A model generated the notes under the pieces. The model saw nothing but the letters and a program-made list of their open reading frames with translations, was not told where the DNA came from and ran no database searches. Positions 50,806 through 63,300 of a DNA stretch of 64,000 nt are shown piece by piece. Numbering within the stretch: position 1 is the first letter of the stretch; the number at the start of each line of letters is the position of its first letter. The DNA lies in the NCBI GenBank assembly GCA_000231825.2, contig AFXF02001505.1, forward strand, positions 62,001 to 126,000, given 5' to 3'. The stretch is from Tetrahymena elliotti 4EA. Taxonomy: Eukaryota > Ciliophora > Oligohymenophorea > Hymenostomatida > Tetrahymenidae. The position numbers and the translations under genes were made by a program.

Positions 50806-52424
50806 TTTCCAATAAGAAATCAACTAGAAATTTTGATTTCAATCTATTAAAAATATATTTTGATGGTTAAATTAGCTAATTACTTATTCTTTCTTAATTA
50901 CTGTCTCTCTCAACAATTATAAAAAAGATTATTTTATGAATTAAAATAAGAGCTGACCTTAAATGAATCTAATTATAGTAGAAAGAATTATAGATTTACG
51001 ACATTTGTATTAATTTTCAGTTTATTCATTTTTGTAAAATGTTTTTATTTTTAACAATTAAACAATTATGAAAACATTTTATGTAATTAACTTACATAAA
51101 TAAATCGAAATCAAAATTTGCAGATTTCATCTTAAAAGTGTTTATTTCAAATATTTTGACATCAAATTACTTACTATGTAATTATTTGTCTATATTACCT
51201 TAATTTTATTTCATCTTTTCTAATCCTTTCTGAATCTAATAATATTACTATTTGCTTTGACAAAACACTCAATTATAAAGATATTTTTAATCACTCATTA
51301 ACAATTAATATTTACTATTATTCAAGCATTAGTAAACGATTGTTAATAATTTTGTATTGTCATAGATAGTATTTTATTGAAAAAGAGAAAGTTCTATTAA
51401 ACTTAATTATCAAAAATATAAAATAAATTTATTTGCAATTCATTTTTTGAGATTGCTGATTAAAATAAATTCAGTACCATATTAATTAATATATGATTTT
51501 ATGAATAAATTACAAGCATTATTTTACATTTTCAAAATTTTATTTTTTAATTTTACATGGTTTAAAGTAAAATATTGCAGAATAAATAACTAGAAATGAA
51601 AATAATTATTAAATTATCTCAAACTAAATTTTTTTTACAAACATCAAATGAATTGTTTAATTATAGTTTATTACCAATAAATTTATGAGAAGCCTTTCAA
51701 TTTGTAAAAATTTATGTTATCATTCTGTTTTAAATTTATATTAATTCATATTTTCAATATAAATCTAAATTTTTATGTGGTTACTTTCTATTTACAATTT
51801 CATTGAATTACACAAAATATGTATTTAGAGAATATTGAAAACAAAATATTAATTTTGCAAAGTCCCATTTTCTTTAAAGTAAACAAATTTTTTTTAGCTA
51901 TGACTATCTATGTAAGGTTTACAAAGTAATAATTGAATTTTTTAAAATTAATCAAAAAATTCAATAAAAATAGATTGAATTAATTTGAGAATTAGACTGA
52001 CTTAATACTATAGGAAGTAAAAGAAATTCTTTAACAATAAAACTGTATAGATAATTATAAACACTATTTCAAAAAAATACTTTAGATACTTCTAGATATT
52101 TATACAATTTATAAAATTAGTAAACCAAAAATAACTTAACATTATGTATTATGTAGAAATACATAAAATAAGTAAGAAACATGTCAAATTGTAAGGAATA
52201 TCTAAATTTTGGTAGAAAAAAGCGACCCCACCAAACAATCTAAAATTTTAGAACAGCTTAGAAATACTAAAGTAAAAAATTTGATAATTATATTTTAGTT
52301 TAATTAAATTATTTAAAAATAAAAATTTGTCTTTATTCAAAAGCTAAATAATTTAAGATTTTAGAAAGAAGATTTTCAATAATATTTGATTAAATAATAT
52401 TCTATACCTACCTATTATAGCAGG
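50806..52424. other. Intergenic, paralogue B / transporter (divergent)
   Basis: 1.6 kb between genes transcribed apart, so it holds both promoters. Mostly featureless AT-rich DNA. A small island of higher GC near 52220-52240 lies inside a TGA-free frame (52181-52462) that overlaps the transporter start in another frame. That frame could be an upstream exon or ORF, but I could not join it in phase. Confidence 0.5.
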
Positions 52425-54412
52425 ATGATATCATATATTTAGTAATGGAAATAGAATTATGACACCAAAGAACTTTTTAATAGATAAGTTAAGGTCTTTA
52501 TTATATTATTTTTAGGCTACTCATCTCTTCACTGTAATTTTTTATTTGCTTTTTTATATCTAAGTAGAAAGCAGTTTTTTCTGTTTTGTCAAAGAAAATG
52601 TTACTAGCTTTTTCAAAAGTTAATTGTTAAATTTTTGTTTTTCAAATATAGGCATGAGAACGGGTTGGAGTTTTACATAAAAGTATATACAAGATGATCT
52701 TCCTGAAATAACAGATAAAGATATTGGCTACATGGATACAGCATTTTTATTATTTTTAGGTATTGGGCTTTATATCTGTGGAAATAAATGTAATTTATTA
52801 GATTAGTATTTTTCGATAGGAATTGTAATACATCAAAAATTTTCAAATTAAAATTAAAGGAATTCATTTTATTTGTTCCAAAACAAAGAATAGAACTTAT
52901 TTTAGTGTTTAGAATTAGTATCAAGTTGTATTAACTTTTTTTAATTTAAAAATTTAGCTGACCACTTTAATCCAAAAAATTTTTTACTAACGGGAATGAT
53001 AATCTCTGCAAGCTGCTTAGCTGGGATAGGAATTTCAAGAGTATTTTTTATTACTGAAGTATATATATATGTTATTCTATAAGCCTTTAATGGGCTATTT
53101 GAGTCTGCTTGTCTGCCTGGTTATATGAGAATGCTAGGAAATTGGTATTCTTCTGAAAACAGAGGTAAATTTATTCAATAATAACTATTATTATTCTACT
53201 CAAGATTTAAATAGCAATATAAGCAAGCATAGTTTAGTTTAGTTTTTAAAAATAGCTTTAATAAAAATTATTATTATTTGAATAATTAACAATTTTACTA
53301 TTAAATAAGGAATTCTGTTAGGTATTTGGAGTGGTTGTAGAAGTTTCGGAGATACTTTTGGATTATTAATAGCAGATTTAGCAATATTAAGGTTAAATTT
53401 TTCTTGGTATTGGTCTTTAGTTGTGTTTGGAAGTATTTGCCTCTTAATGGCTTACATTATTTATGAATTTACCTCTGAGAGTCCATCGTCTACAGGATTA
53501 GCTACAATTGAAGAAGAAGAACTTGAGGAAAGTTCTGCTTTTAATCCTAGCATGATTAAGAGACCACTTTAATATGTTTCTAAAACAGAGATATAAGAAG
53601 CCTAATAAACTAATATGGATGCAGATGATTTGGAAAGACTAAGGGAAAAACTTTAATTAAAGTATGGCAGTTCTGGTATAATAAATCCAACAAGAGTTAA
53701 AGAAGAGTATAAAGCTATTACAGTTTATGAAGCTCTTTAAATACCTGGAGTAATTTGGTATACTATAGATTTTATGTGCTTAAAAGGTTTGAATTATGGT
53801 ATTCTATTTTGGTTCCCTAAATTTTTGCAACAAAATCATTTAGAGAGCAATAGTTCTGGTATTAGTATAATGTGGAGTTTTGGTGTGTTGATAGGAGGTA
53901 TATTTAGTGGATATATAGGTGATAGATTGCATAAAAGAAGAGGTATCTTAATGCCTCCAAGTCTTATCCTTTTAGCATTTTCTTTATATTATTTCCATAC
54001 ACTAAATTCTAAAGAAGACTCCATGATAAATTTCTACCTCACAAGTTTGTTAATTGGAATCTTTTTAGGTGGTCCCTATAATGTTTAGCATGGCCCATTA
54101 ATTTTAGATTTAGGAAAGCATTAAGTTTTAAAAGGAAACTAACAAGCAATAGGAACAGTAACAGGAATTATAGAAGGAGCTGGAAGTCTAGCATCTTCTT
54201 TAATCTAACTTATGATACCAATCTTTGGATAGGAAAATATATTTCTTTTATTCATAGCAATAACCTTAATTGCTATAGTGTTTATCATTCCAGTAGCTTA
54301 TGAAGATTATAAATATTTAAAAACCAAACCTAGCTTTTTTAAGAAATCAAAAGCTCATTTAACTATGAATCACGAACTTAAAGATCTTAATACAAAATTA
54401 CTAGCTGATTGA
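52425..54412 (+). CDS. Major facilitator, SLC37 sugar-phosphate transporter-like, 528 aa
   Basis: Four exons (52425-52563, 52652-52789, 52958-53164, 53310-54412) with GT-AG introns make 529 codons exactly. The N-terminus is MISYIQQWKQNYDTKELFNR, then TM1 (FIILFLGYSSLHCNFLFAFLYL) and SMRTGWSF. The block DKDIGYMDTAFLLFLGIGLY, then SDHFNPKNFLLTGM, matches the TM2-TM3 region and loop of SLC37/GlpT-type carriers. AFNGLFESACLPGYMRMLGNWYSSENRGILLGIWSG is the TM4-TM5 signature. A long acidic loop splits two six-helix halves. The C half opens IPGVIWYTIDFMCLKGLNYG and contains GGIFSGYIGDRLHKRRG. Members exchange phosphorylated sugars or glycerol-3-phosphate for phosphate, often in ER or plastid-type membranes. 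Substrate and location here are inference. Length is typical for the family. Confidence 0.85.
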
Positions 54413-55561
54413 ATTAAAAAATAATTTCAAAGATTATAAAATACAAAATAATTTCTAAATCAAATAAATGAACCTAAATAATTAAATATAATTTTTAGAC
54501 AAACAAAACGCTTTCATAAATTTACTGAAATTATGAAATTGTAAAAATAATAAAAACTAACTAACTTTCTTTTCCTCTCTCTATCTTTTCTTTGTTTAAA
54601 ATATTTATTCTTTTAAAATCTTAAGTCAGTCTAACTTAATAATTAATTCTAACACTAACAAAAATTAAAAATATTAATTGAATAATATCATAAATATCTT
54701 TGTATTTTAAAAGTATTTTTTATATATTTCCATTTCAAAATTATTGAGAAACTTACTAAAAAGATTAAAATCTCTTCAAAATATCTCCTTTAAATAATAC
54801 AATTATTATCCTTATTTATTCATTTCTATTTATTTCTTTAGGAATTAAAAAATTTAATAATAATTAACTCATCAATTATTTTTATCCCAATTGCTTCAAA
54901 TTGTGCTTTGATTTTTTAAAATTTTTAGTTGATCTTTTTTTTTATGAATAGTATTAAAGAAATTTAAGTTAACTTATTTCATAACTTAAATTTTTTTTTT
55001 TTTCGCATTATTTTATCAATTTATGTTCTTTTAATACTGGAATTAGATTAAAATAATTGTTGGATGATTAAATGAATATGTTTCTAAGAAATTGAAAAAG
55101 CTGGTGATGTAAAAGTAAAAATGTGTAAATTTTCACATTAATCTAAGACAAGTTTTTATGGTTTTTGTATTCTCATCTGTCAAAAGTCTAGATAAAAAAA
55201 GGAAGGAAAAATTAGAGAGAAAAAAAGAAGGGTATTGTTTGTGATTAACCTAGAAACAAACAAAATTGATTTAAGGGGATAATAAATTTCTGTTGGAATC
55301 AAAAGATTATTATTGCAATCTTCTCAATTTAATAATATTTCTTAGTAAAGCCAAACAAATTTAGCAAGTAAATAAACAAAAATTTTAATCAAAATTTATA
55401 TTCAAATAAAATAATAAAAATTAAAAATCAAAAGATCATATTTTAACAAATTCTTTAGTTTTAGAGTTTAATTCAGGAAGAGCAGAGCTTCTTTTCAACA
55501 AAAGCGATATATTAAATAAAATAGCTTTCATTTTAAAAAAACACAAAAGACAATTAAACAA
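54413..55561. other. Intergenic, transporter / kinesin
   Basis: About 1.15 kb of AT-rich DNA between two plus-strand genes. It contains a perfect 11-bp inverted repeat followed by a run of T (54961-55003). No gene is seen. Confidence 0.55.
54961..55003 (+). terminator. Hairpin followed by T-run (possible 3'-end signal)
   Basis: AATTTAAGTTA (54961-54971) and TAACTTAAATT (54982-54992) are exact reverse complements around a 10-nt loop, and a run of about 13 T follows the arm. The shape is terminator-like, and a T-run could end a polymerase III transcript. No upstream RNA gene is visible and T-runs are common here, so this is tentative. Confidence 0.25.
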
Positions 55562-58500
55562 ATGAGTGTAGTTGTAGCTGTGAGAGTAAGACCATTTAAT
55601 TAGAGAGAAATAGGTCTCAATTCTTAACTTTGCATTGACATGGATGGAACTCGTACAAGTTTATTGGATTTACATGATCCTAAAAAAAATAAAGATTTCT
55701 TTTTTGACTATTCCTTTTGGAGTCATGATGGATATGAACTAAATGAAGAAGGACTTGTAAATTTCTTTTAAATTTATTATTTGGATTGCTTGATAAAAAT
55801 AATTTTCTTATTCTAAATATGATAACTATAAATTCTTACATTTTGTAATAAATACTTCAAAATAATATCATAATTTCTAATCCTCTTAAAATGTCTCACA
55901 TTTAGTAACCTTTCCCTATAATAAAACACTCAAATCCAAAATTTAAACTTAGAATTAAAAAAATATTTTAATTATTTATATAAATAAAGGCGGTTCCGGT
56001 TTCTGACAGATATGCTGACTAGAGAGCTGTTTATAATTAAGTAGGGTAATAAATTTTAGATAATGCATGGTTAGGCTATCACTGTTGCTTATTTGCTTAT
56101 GGCTAAACAGGAGCTGGTAAAAGTTATTCTATGGTCGGATATGGAGCTAATAAAGGTATTGTTCCTATTGCATGTCAAGAAATTTTCGAAAGAATTAAGC
56201 TAAACGATAATCCTCGTTTAGAATAAGAAGTAAATAATGATAATAATTTTTTTAATTATTTTGTTACAAACGTAGCTAAAATGGAAGTTGCTTAAATTGA
56301 TCTCAAAAGAATTATCTAAAGATTATATTATTAAGAGAAAAAAATGAAAATATACTAAATTTTATTTTATTTTTAACTAGGTCAGTTGTTCTATGCTTGA
56401 AATTTATAACGAAACTGTTTAAGATTTATTGATTCCAGTAAGCAAGAGACCAAAAGGAGGTCTAAATATTAGACAACATCAATCATTAGGTTTTTATGTA
56501 GATGGAATGTCAAAGCATCCAGTAGAGAGTTATGCAGATATTGAAAAAATTATGGACACAGGTACTCAAAATAGAACTGTCGCATCTACCTAAATGAATG
56601 CTTGCTCTTCCCGTGCACACACAATTATTATTATTTAGTTCAAGTAAACTGAAGAAAAGGGAGATAGAAAATATGAAAAGTTATCAGTTATTAATTTAGT
56701 TGATTTGGCTGGTTCTGAAAAAGTATCTAAAACTGGTGCAACAAATCAAAGATTAAAAGAAGGTATTGATTATTCTAATATAAAAATTCTAACTAAAATC
56801 TATTCATTATTAATAAAAAAGCTACAAACATCAATCTTTCTTTGACTACTCTTGGTAAGGTTATTTAAGCTCTTGCTGATAAAGAAATGGGTAAAAACAA
56901 GAATTAAGTTGTTCCTTACAGAGAAAGTTGTTTGACAAAAATTTTGTGTAATGCTTTGGGTGGTAACTCTAAAACTCTTATGATTTGTGCAGTTTCCCCT
57001 TCAAATGATAATTATGAAGAAACACTTTCTACTTTAAGATACGCAGATTAAGCTAAAAAGATTAAGAATAAGGCTACAGTAAATGAAAGTGCCACTGATA
57101 AACTCATCAGAGAATTGACTGAAGAAAACGAAAAACTTAAGTAGTTCATGCAAAAGTTTTAGGATTAATTTGGAATAAATTTGAGTAAAATTGAATTATT
57201 TGTATTATTCAAAAACTAACTAACAAAAAATTATAAAATTAGATAGTTTGGATATGAAAAATATTGAAAATTTGGACCCTTAGGTTTACAATATTTAAGA
57301 AGTTAAAGAAAAGAAGGAAGAATTTGAAGCTAACTAACACTTGCTTGAAGATACTACCAAGACTAAGTAGTAGAGACATCTTGAAAATAAAGTAAAAATT
57401 TAAATTAATTATTTTAAAAGAGTTATTTTAATATTTTGTGTTAAAAATGAAGAAATTGGAAGAGGAGCAAGAACAAAATGTTATTGATCTTTCTAAGCCT
57501 TATTTAGTTAATGTTCATGAAGATCCTTAACTTCACAATAAGATCTAATATAGTTTAGATAAAGAAGTTATTGTTATAGGTAGTAAACATTCTTAACCTA
57601 AACCAGATATTATTGTTGGTTTCACGAGAAACAATGTTGCTAAAATTATTCATAGCGCAGACTCTAAATAATTATTCATTGAATAATACTCTGTAATTTA
57701 AATATATTTTAAAACATTAGAAAATCATAATTCTTTTAAATTTAATAATTTAATAGGACTAATATGATTGTAATATTTTGGTTAATGGTTGTCCAGTTAA
57801 AGAAAAGACTGAGTTATTCCATTTAGATAGAATTATTATTAGCACTACCAGTATGTTTACTCTTATCTTTTAGGATTCTGTCCCTAAAAATGACAAAATC
57901 ACTTTTGAATAAATTGATTTTGACTTTGTTCAAGATGAAATGAATACATACATGGAGTTAGAAAATAAAACTCGGATTCAAGAATTCGAAGAAAAGTAGC
58001 ATGAGAAAGAAATTGAAACCTAAAAATAAACTATTGAATAACAAAAGTAATGGGAAGATTAAAAAGTATAATTAGAAAACTAAATCAAAGAGCTTCAAGA
58101 GAAAAATAAAAAATAGGAAAACAACAAAAAATTCAAAGATAAAAATTATTTAGAACATAAATTATAAAAATTCCTTCCTAAAGTTCTTGAGCTCAATCTG
58201 ATTGCTAAAGAATTAAAAAGAAACATCTCTCTTTAAGCTAAAATATGCTAGCTCTATTCTGACGAAGATGAAGGGGAACCTAATCCTAACTCTATCAATA
58301 ATAAATCTAAAATTTAGATCTAAGTTGATAATAGAGAATTAGGCTAGGTATTCATCTGGGATTAAGCTAAGTTCAATGAAAGATATTATCAAATTAAAGA
58401 GTAACTTGAGAAATATTTTGAAACTAATCAAATACCTGTAATTAAATAAATATTTTATTTTATTATAATGTCTAATAAATTTAAAAATAGTCTCTTGACA

Positions 58501-59706
58501 ATTCTGAAGACCCCTTTTATGATCCTCCTGAGCCTCATTTAATAGGAAACGGCTACTTTAAGCTTTTATATTTAGCTTACTTCATGGATTCACAAATTGA
58601 ATTGTCTCTTGTTGGAGAAAGTAATCTTTTTTAAGAAAGAAAATTCTTATATTTTAATTCATTTCTAAATAAATAGATGGTCAATGTGGCTCTCTATAAG
58701 TTGGAGTAATTCCATGTGATGAAACAGGTGAAAAGAACTTAGCTAAAGAAATGGAAGAAGAGGAAGGCTCAGATGTTATAGAAGACCCCAAATAATTACT
58801 TGGTAGAGAAATGTATGTCAAAATTACAATTTCAAGTGCTGTCTTACCAGATAATTTCTGTAGAGATACATTTGTAGAATACAATCTCATGGATTAAGAT
58901 GGAAAATTGCAAACATTTAGAACAGAAACAGTAAAATAATTTTATAAGAATGATTATAAATTTAATAATTATTTTTAATTAAAGATTTCAGGTAAAAACT
59001 CTCGCCCAAATTATACTTTCTAAAAAATCCACTACTACTCCTCTATAACTGAAGACCACCTTGACTATTTCTAAAATAAAAACTTGATTTTCAAAGTCCT
59101 AGGTTTAGAAGAAATTAAGGGAGAACAAAATGTAAACACAATTAAATCAAAATAATTTTAGTAAATTCATTAATTAAATTAAGTAGAAAGCACAACCCCA
59201 AATTCCTGTTGAAGAAGAAATAGAATATGCTAACATTAAAAATCATTAAAAAAAGCAAACTTAATAATAATAGTCATAAGTATAAAATACAAATTCTTCT
59301 TCAAGCTCTCTATCAACTAATGCCTCAATTGATTCATAAAGAACTAATAATCAAGGTAAAATATTTCTAAATAGTAATCAAAGCATTTCTTTATTATATT
59401 TAATATCTAAATAGTTATCTTTTAACAAAGCTTTGATCCCAACCTCGAATTATAAGAAAGTAATTTATTTTTTACCATATTCTTAATATAATAAAATTTT
59501 CCTTTTTAGAAAATAAAAGATCTAATACTATGGCTTAACCTGGATCTCAAAAGACTGTTTAATAAAATCCATAATCTAGAGATGACATGACAACATAACC
59601 ATCTAAAGGAAAAGGAAAGAAAGGAAATAAAGAAGAATGCAGTAAAATTAAAAATACCAAATAAATATAGTTTAAAATTTATTTTTTAAAATTAGATATT
59701 TTCTGA
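55562..59706 (+). CDS. Kinesin-3 family motor (KIF1-like), 1,064 aa
   Basis: Thirteen exons from ATG 55562 to TGA 59706, all phase-consistent, 1,065 codons. The N-terminal motor (about 1-360) has the P-loop GQTGAGKS (103-110), switch I NACSSRAH (218-225) and switch II DLAGSE (253-258), plus [21 protein letters not shown] neck coiled coil follows. An FHA domain (about 460-560) contains VIVIGSKHS and ILVNGCPV. A second coiled coil precedes a KIF1-type region beginning [15 protein letters not shown] (about 757) with a C2-like [13 protein letters not shown]. The order motor-FHA-coil-DPPEP region is diagnostic of kinesin-3. It walks on microtubules carrying cargo, and FHA and the C-terminal region regulate dimerisation or cargo. 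No PH domain is present; the tail is basic (KGKGKKGNK). Switch I ends SSRAH rather than SSRSH. Introns are mostly 40-160 bp. Confidence 0.93.
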
Positions 59707-60341
59707 AAAAAGCTTTGTAAAAATTAATTTTAAATAAAGCTTGACATATAAAATAGTTATTATTGTTTGCTAACACTTTAAAAATAAAGGCTGAAGCTTT
59801 AATTTAGTAAAGTGAAACTTTTCAATTAATTAAACAATTTAACATGGAATTATTATGTTGAATAATAAAATAAACACTTATATAAAATATTATATATCTT
59901 TAATCCCATTAATAAAGTTTATGTTGCTAATTATATCATTCAATATTTTATGAATTTAAAATGTTTTACAGTTATAATTAATTTTCATTTTGTATTTTAT
60001 TGCTTGGTCAATTAAAAATCTAAAATATTCAATCTTCAATTATGAGATTTATTTTAAACTCTAAGATACAAATTTTTTACAGAAAGAATTGATGTTTTTT
60101 TAACAACTTTGTTATTTTGGAAATTAATAATAGAGAAGCTTTATGATTTTATGATGAAAAATTCATTTTTTTTGAAATAATTTTGGAGTATGAATTAATT
60201 TAAAGAATCATGAATAAATTAATTTATAAAGGAAACTCAAACACTAACTTTATAAAATAAATAAATTTTATAATTATACTCTTAAAATAATTTTTATTTT
60301 GAAAATTAAAACATTAAATTATAAATTATAAGTAAGTATGA
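59707..60341. other. Intergenic, kinesin / condensin (convergent)
   Basis: About 635 bp between convergent genes, presumed 3' UTRs. Low-complexity AT-rich sequence with no coding frame or RNA gene seen. Confidence 0.55.
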
Positions 60342-63300
60342 TCAGTTATAATCTTCATCATCATCATAATCTTCTTCACTCTCTATCTAATCATCATCTT
60401 CATCTTCTTCAATCATAGATCTCTTTTTATTTTAATTTGCTTTTCTAAGTACTCTCTTTTTAGGTTACTCTTTTCTCTAGAGTCTTTTATTTGAGACTTA
60501 AGGTTTTTCTTCAATTTCTTCTTCCTCCTCTTCGAATTCTTCTTCATTTTTATCTTCAGCTTCAAAATCTTCTTCATCACTTTCCTCTTAGTTCTTAATT
60601 AAAAAAATATTTTTCATTATAAATACTCTTCATTAAATCATTAATTACTTTCTTAGTTTATTTCCTGCTTCTTGTTGCTCTAGCATTAGCCTAGATTTAC
60701 TAGTTTTCTTTATTGCTTTCATCCTTTTTCTTTTTATCAGCTTGACGCTTAGCTTTAGCATTTAATGCAGTTTCTTTTTTCTTTAAAGGTTCAAAAGATT
60801 CGACTTTGTAAGCTGAAAGCTTACTTTCAAATTCTTCAATCAAAGGTTTCATTTCAACCTTTGGCAATCTCTTTAACTTGATGAGTATATTTTAGAAATT
60901 TTCCATAATTTCTGAGTCATTTAACTTTTCTCTGTAGTTTTCATAGAATTCTATTAATTTTCTTAAACCTTTCTCGTTATAGCTAAGTTAACTAAGACAA
61001 AAACTACAATTTCTCCATTCTCTTTAGTCTATATTCAAAAATATTTAATAAATCACATTTATTTTTCAAAAAAGAATAATTTACATGAAGAATTTTGGAA
61101 ACGGACGCAGAGTTTTTCAACTAAAGTTTCAGAATATTTATCTTTTTCTAAATATTGCATAATATTTTTTGCAAAGTTTTCAAAAGTTTTTTCATGAATA
61201 GGAGCTCCTAATTCTGTCTTATCCTAACGAGAGATTCTTCCAATAGCTTCAGGAAGTAAATTATAAATAATTTTTTGATCTTTTTTGTGGAGTTCATGTA
61301 AGAATAGCTTAACTATATTCTAAATCTTAGGCTCTTCGTCTTCTAAAAGTAAAGCAACTTCACAAATTTCACCTCTAATTTTCATCATATCATTCAAAAT
61401 AAGATGAGTTAATACCATCATTGTAGTTTTTCTAACTTAAACATCAGGGTCATGCAATCTTTTAATATAATTGAATAAGTTTTTTTCATTACATAAATAT
61501 GATCTTACTTAGCAAATATCTTTGAGTTATATGGTTCAACAAGATTTGGATACTTGTGCAATAAATCTCCAATTGAAACAATAATATTAATCTTCAAAAG
61601 ATGATCTGAAAAAGATGATTCAAGTAATTTAAACAAAACTGGAAGGTTCTATTCACAATACACTTTTGATACACACATAAATTTACATAATGTAAGAACT
61701 GCTACTCTATCTAAATCAACATTTCTATAGTCTGCACCTTCTTGATTTTCGATAATATCTTTGACAATTTTATCTACCCAAGGTTTGTATTAAGCAATCA
61801 AATTATCTCCATTAACAATATTTTCTTCAGCAATCTTATGAAGATATTCTAATCTCTTTTCATACTCAGCTTCTAAACCTCCATAAATCTTATCTAATTC
61901 AGCTGCTTCAGCTCCTTCTTTATGTTATTATTCTTCTTACTTCTTTTCACCTTCAATTTTTAACTTTTTGAGTTCATTTTCAATATTATCAATATGGATA
62001 AGCAACTTAAGTGCACAATGTCCTACCTGTATTATTAAATTAGAATATTTCAATATATTGATGATTATTAAACAATTATTTACAAGGAATAACAAATGGC
62101 CAAGTCTTCTTTCGAAAAGTAATTAATTATTTTCTTCATTTTCTTCTGTTTCAAAATTTTACTTAGGGCTTTAAAAGGGAGTTACTTTAAGTGGACTAAC
62201 AGCTTCAGCCATACCTTTAAATAAAGAAAACATTATTTTTTGAAAAGAATGAAATATCAATACTTCTTGGGGGAGTTTGTGGGATTTCGATGTTTTTGTT
62301 CAAGTCGCTGCTTGTATCTTAACCTTCTAAAAGAGTTTTTGTGCATCTAAGAATAAGATATTTTATAAGACTTTCTGGATTTTATTCAATTGAAAAGATT
62401 GTGTTTAATATTTATTCACAAGCACAATACCATTCATTATCAATAGTTCCTTAGAATTTGATAAGAATGAAAATCATAAGCTTAATAAAGCTATTTAAAT
62501 AATTGCAATCTTCCTTATTTTCAAGCAAAATACCTTTTTAAAGATTTTTATTTAATACTTAAAATATTAAAATTTTCAATGTAAATTTACCAATTTCTTT
62601 GACAACAATCCAATCAGGTTAATTTAACCTTAAGAATTTTTTCAAAACTTCAATAAGAGAAATCATTCTATTTTAAGTAAATATGTTTCTATTATATTAT
62701 GAGCTTATTCTTAGAATGGTTAAAGCAGCTCTCATAGAATATTTTGAATTTGCATCATTCTAAATCACTGAAGTAGTGAATATATCCCAAATTTTGTCAA
62801 ATGTTTTGTTACTAATGTAAAACATATCTTATTTCTTTTCTCTTTCTTTTTCTTCAATAGTCTGATTCCATTTTTAAATGGCAATCAAGAGCTCTTCTAA
62901 TGAAGTTAAATCAGTTAAATTAGCTTTTTTAAACAAATAGACTAAATTCTTGGCAACACCTTCTGGCTTAAATGCTTTTTCGTCTAAGTATAAAATCTAT
63001 TAATTAAAAAAATTTTTTATTTAATTTTTTTCAAAATAATTCATACCCAATAAGCTTTAATTAGTTCTTCTTTAACAAGTTTTTCTTTTGACCATATTAA
63101 GACTAGCATTTTTCTAATTCCTAAATTGGCACATTGAATATTAGTTTAGTATAAATAGATAATTAATTTTATTGTTTCCGTAACATCTGAGTTATTTTTT
63201 GATCCAAGTAATTGTAAAAGATTTGGCATAATTAATTCAATTTAGTTAATCATTTTAGTATATTCATCTAAATTATGTTTTAACTTCATGCATAATTCTA

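Noticed and set aside
58681..58890. Minus-strand 69-aa ORF inside the kinesin
   Set aside because: The plus strand encodes the kinesin KIF1-type region here in an exon with consistent splice phases.
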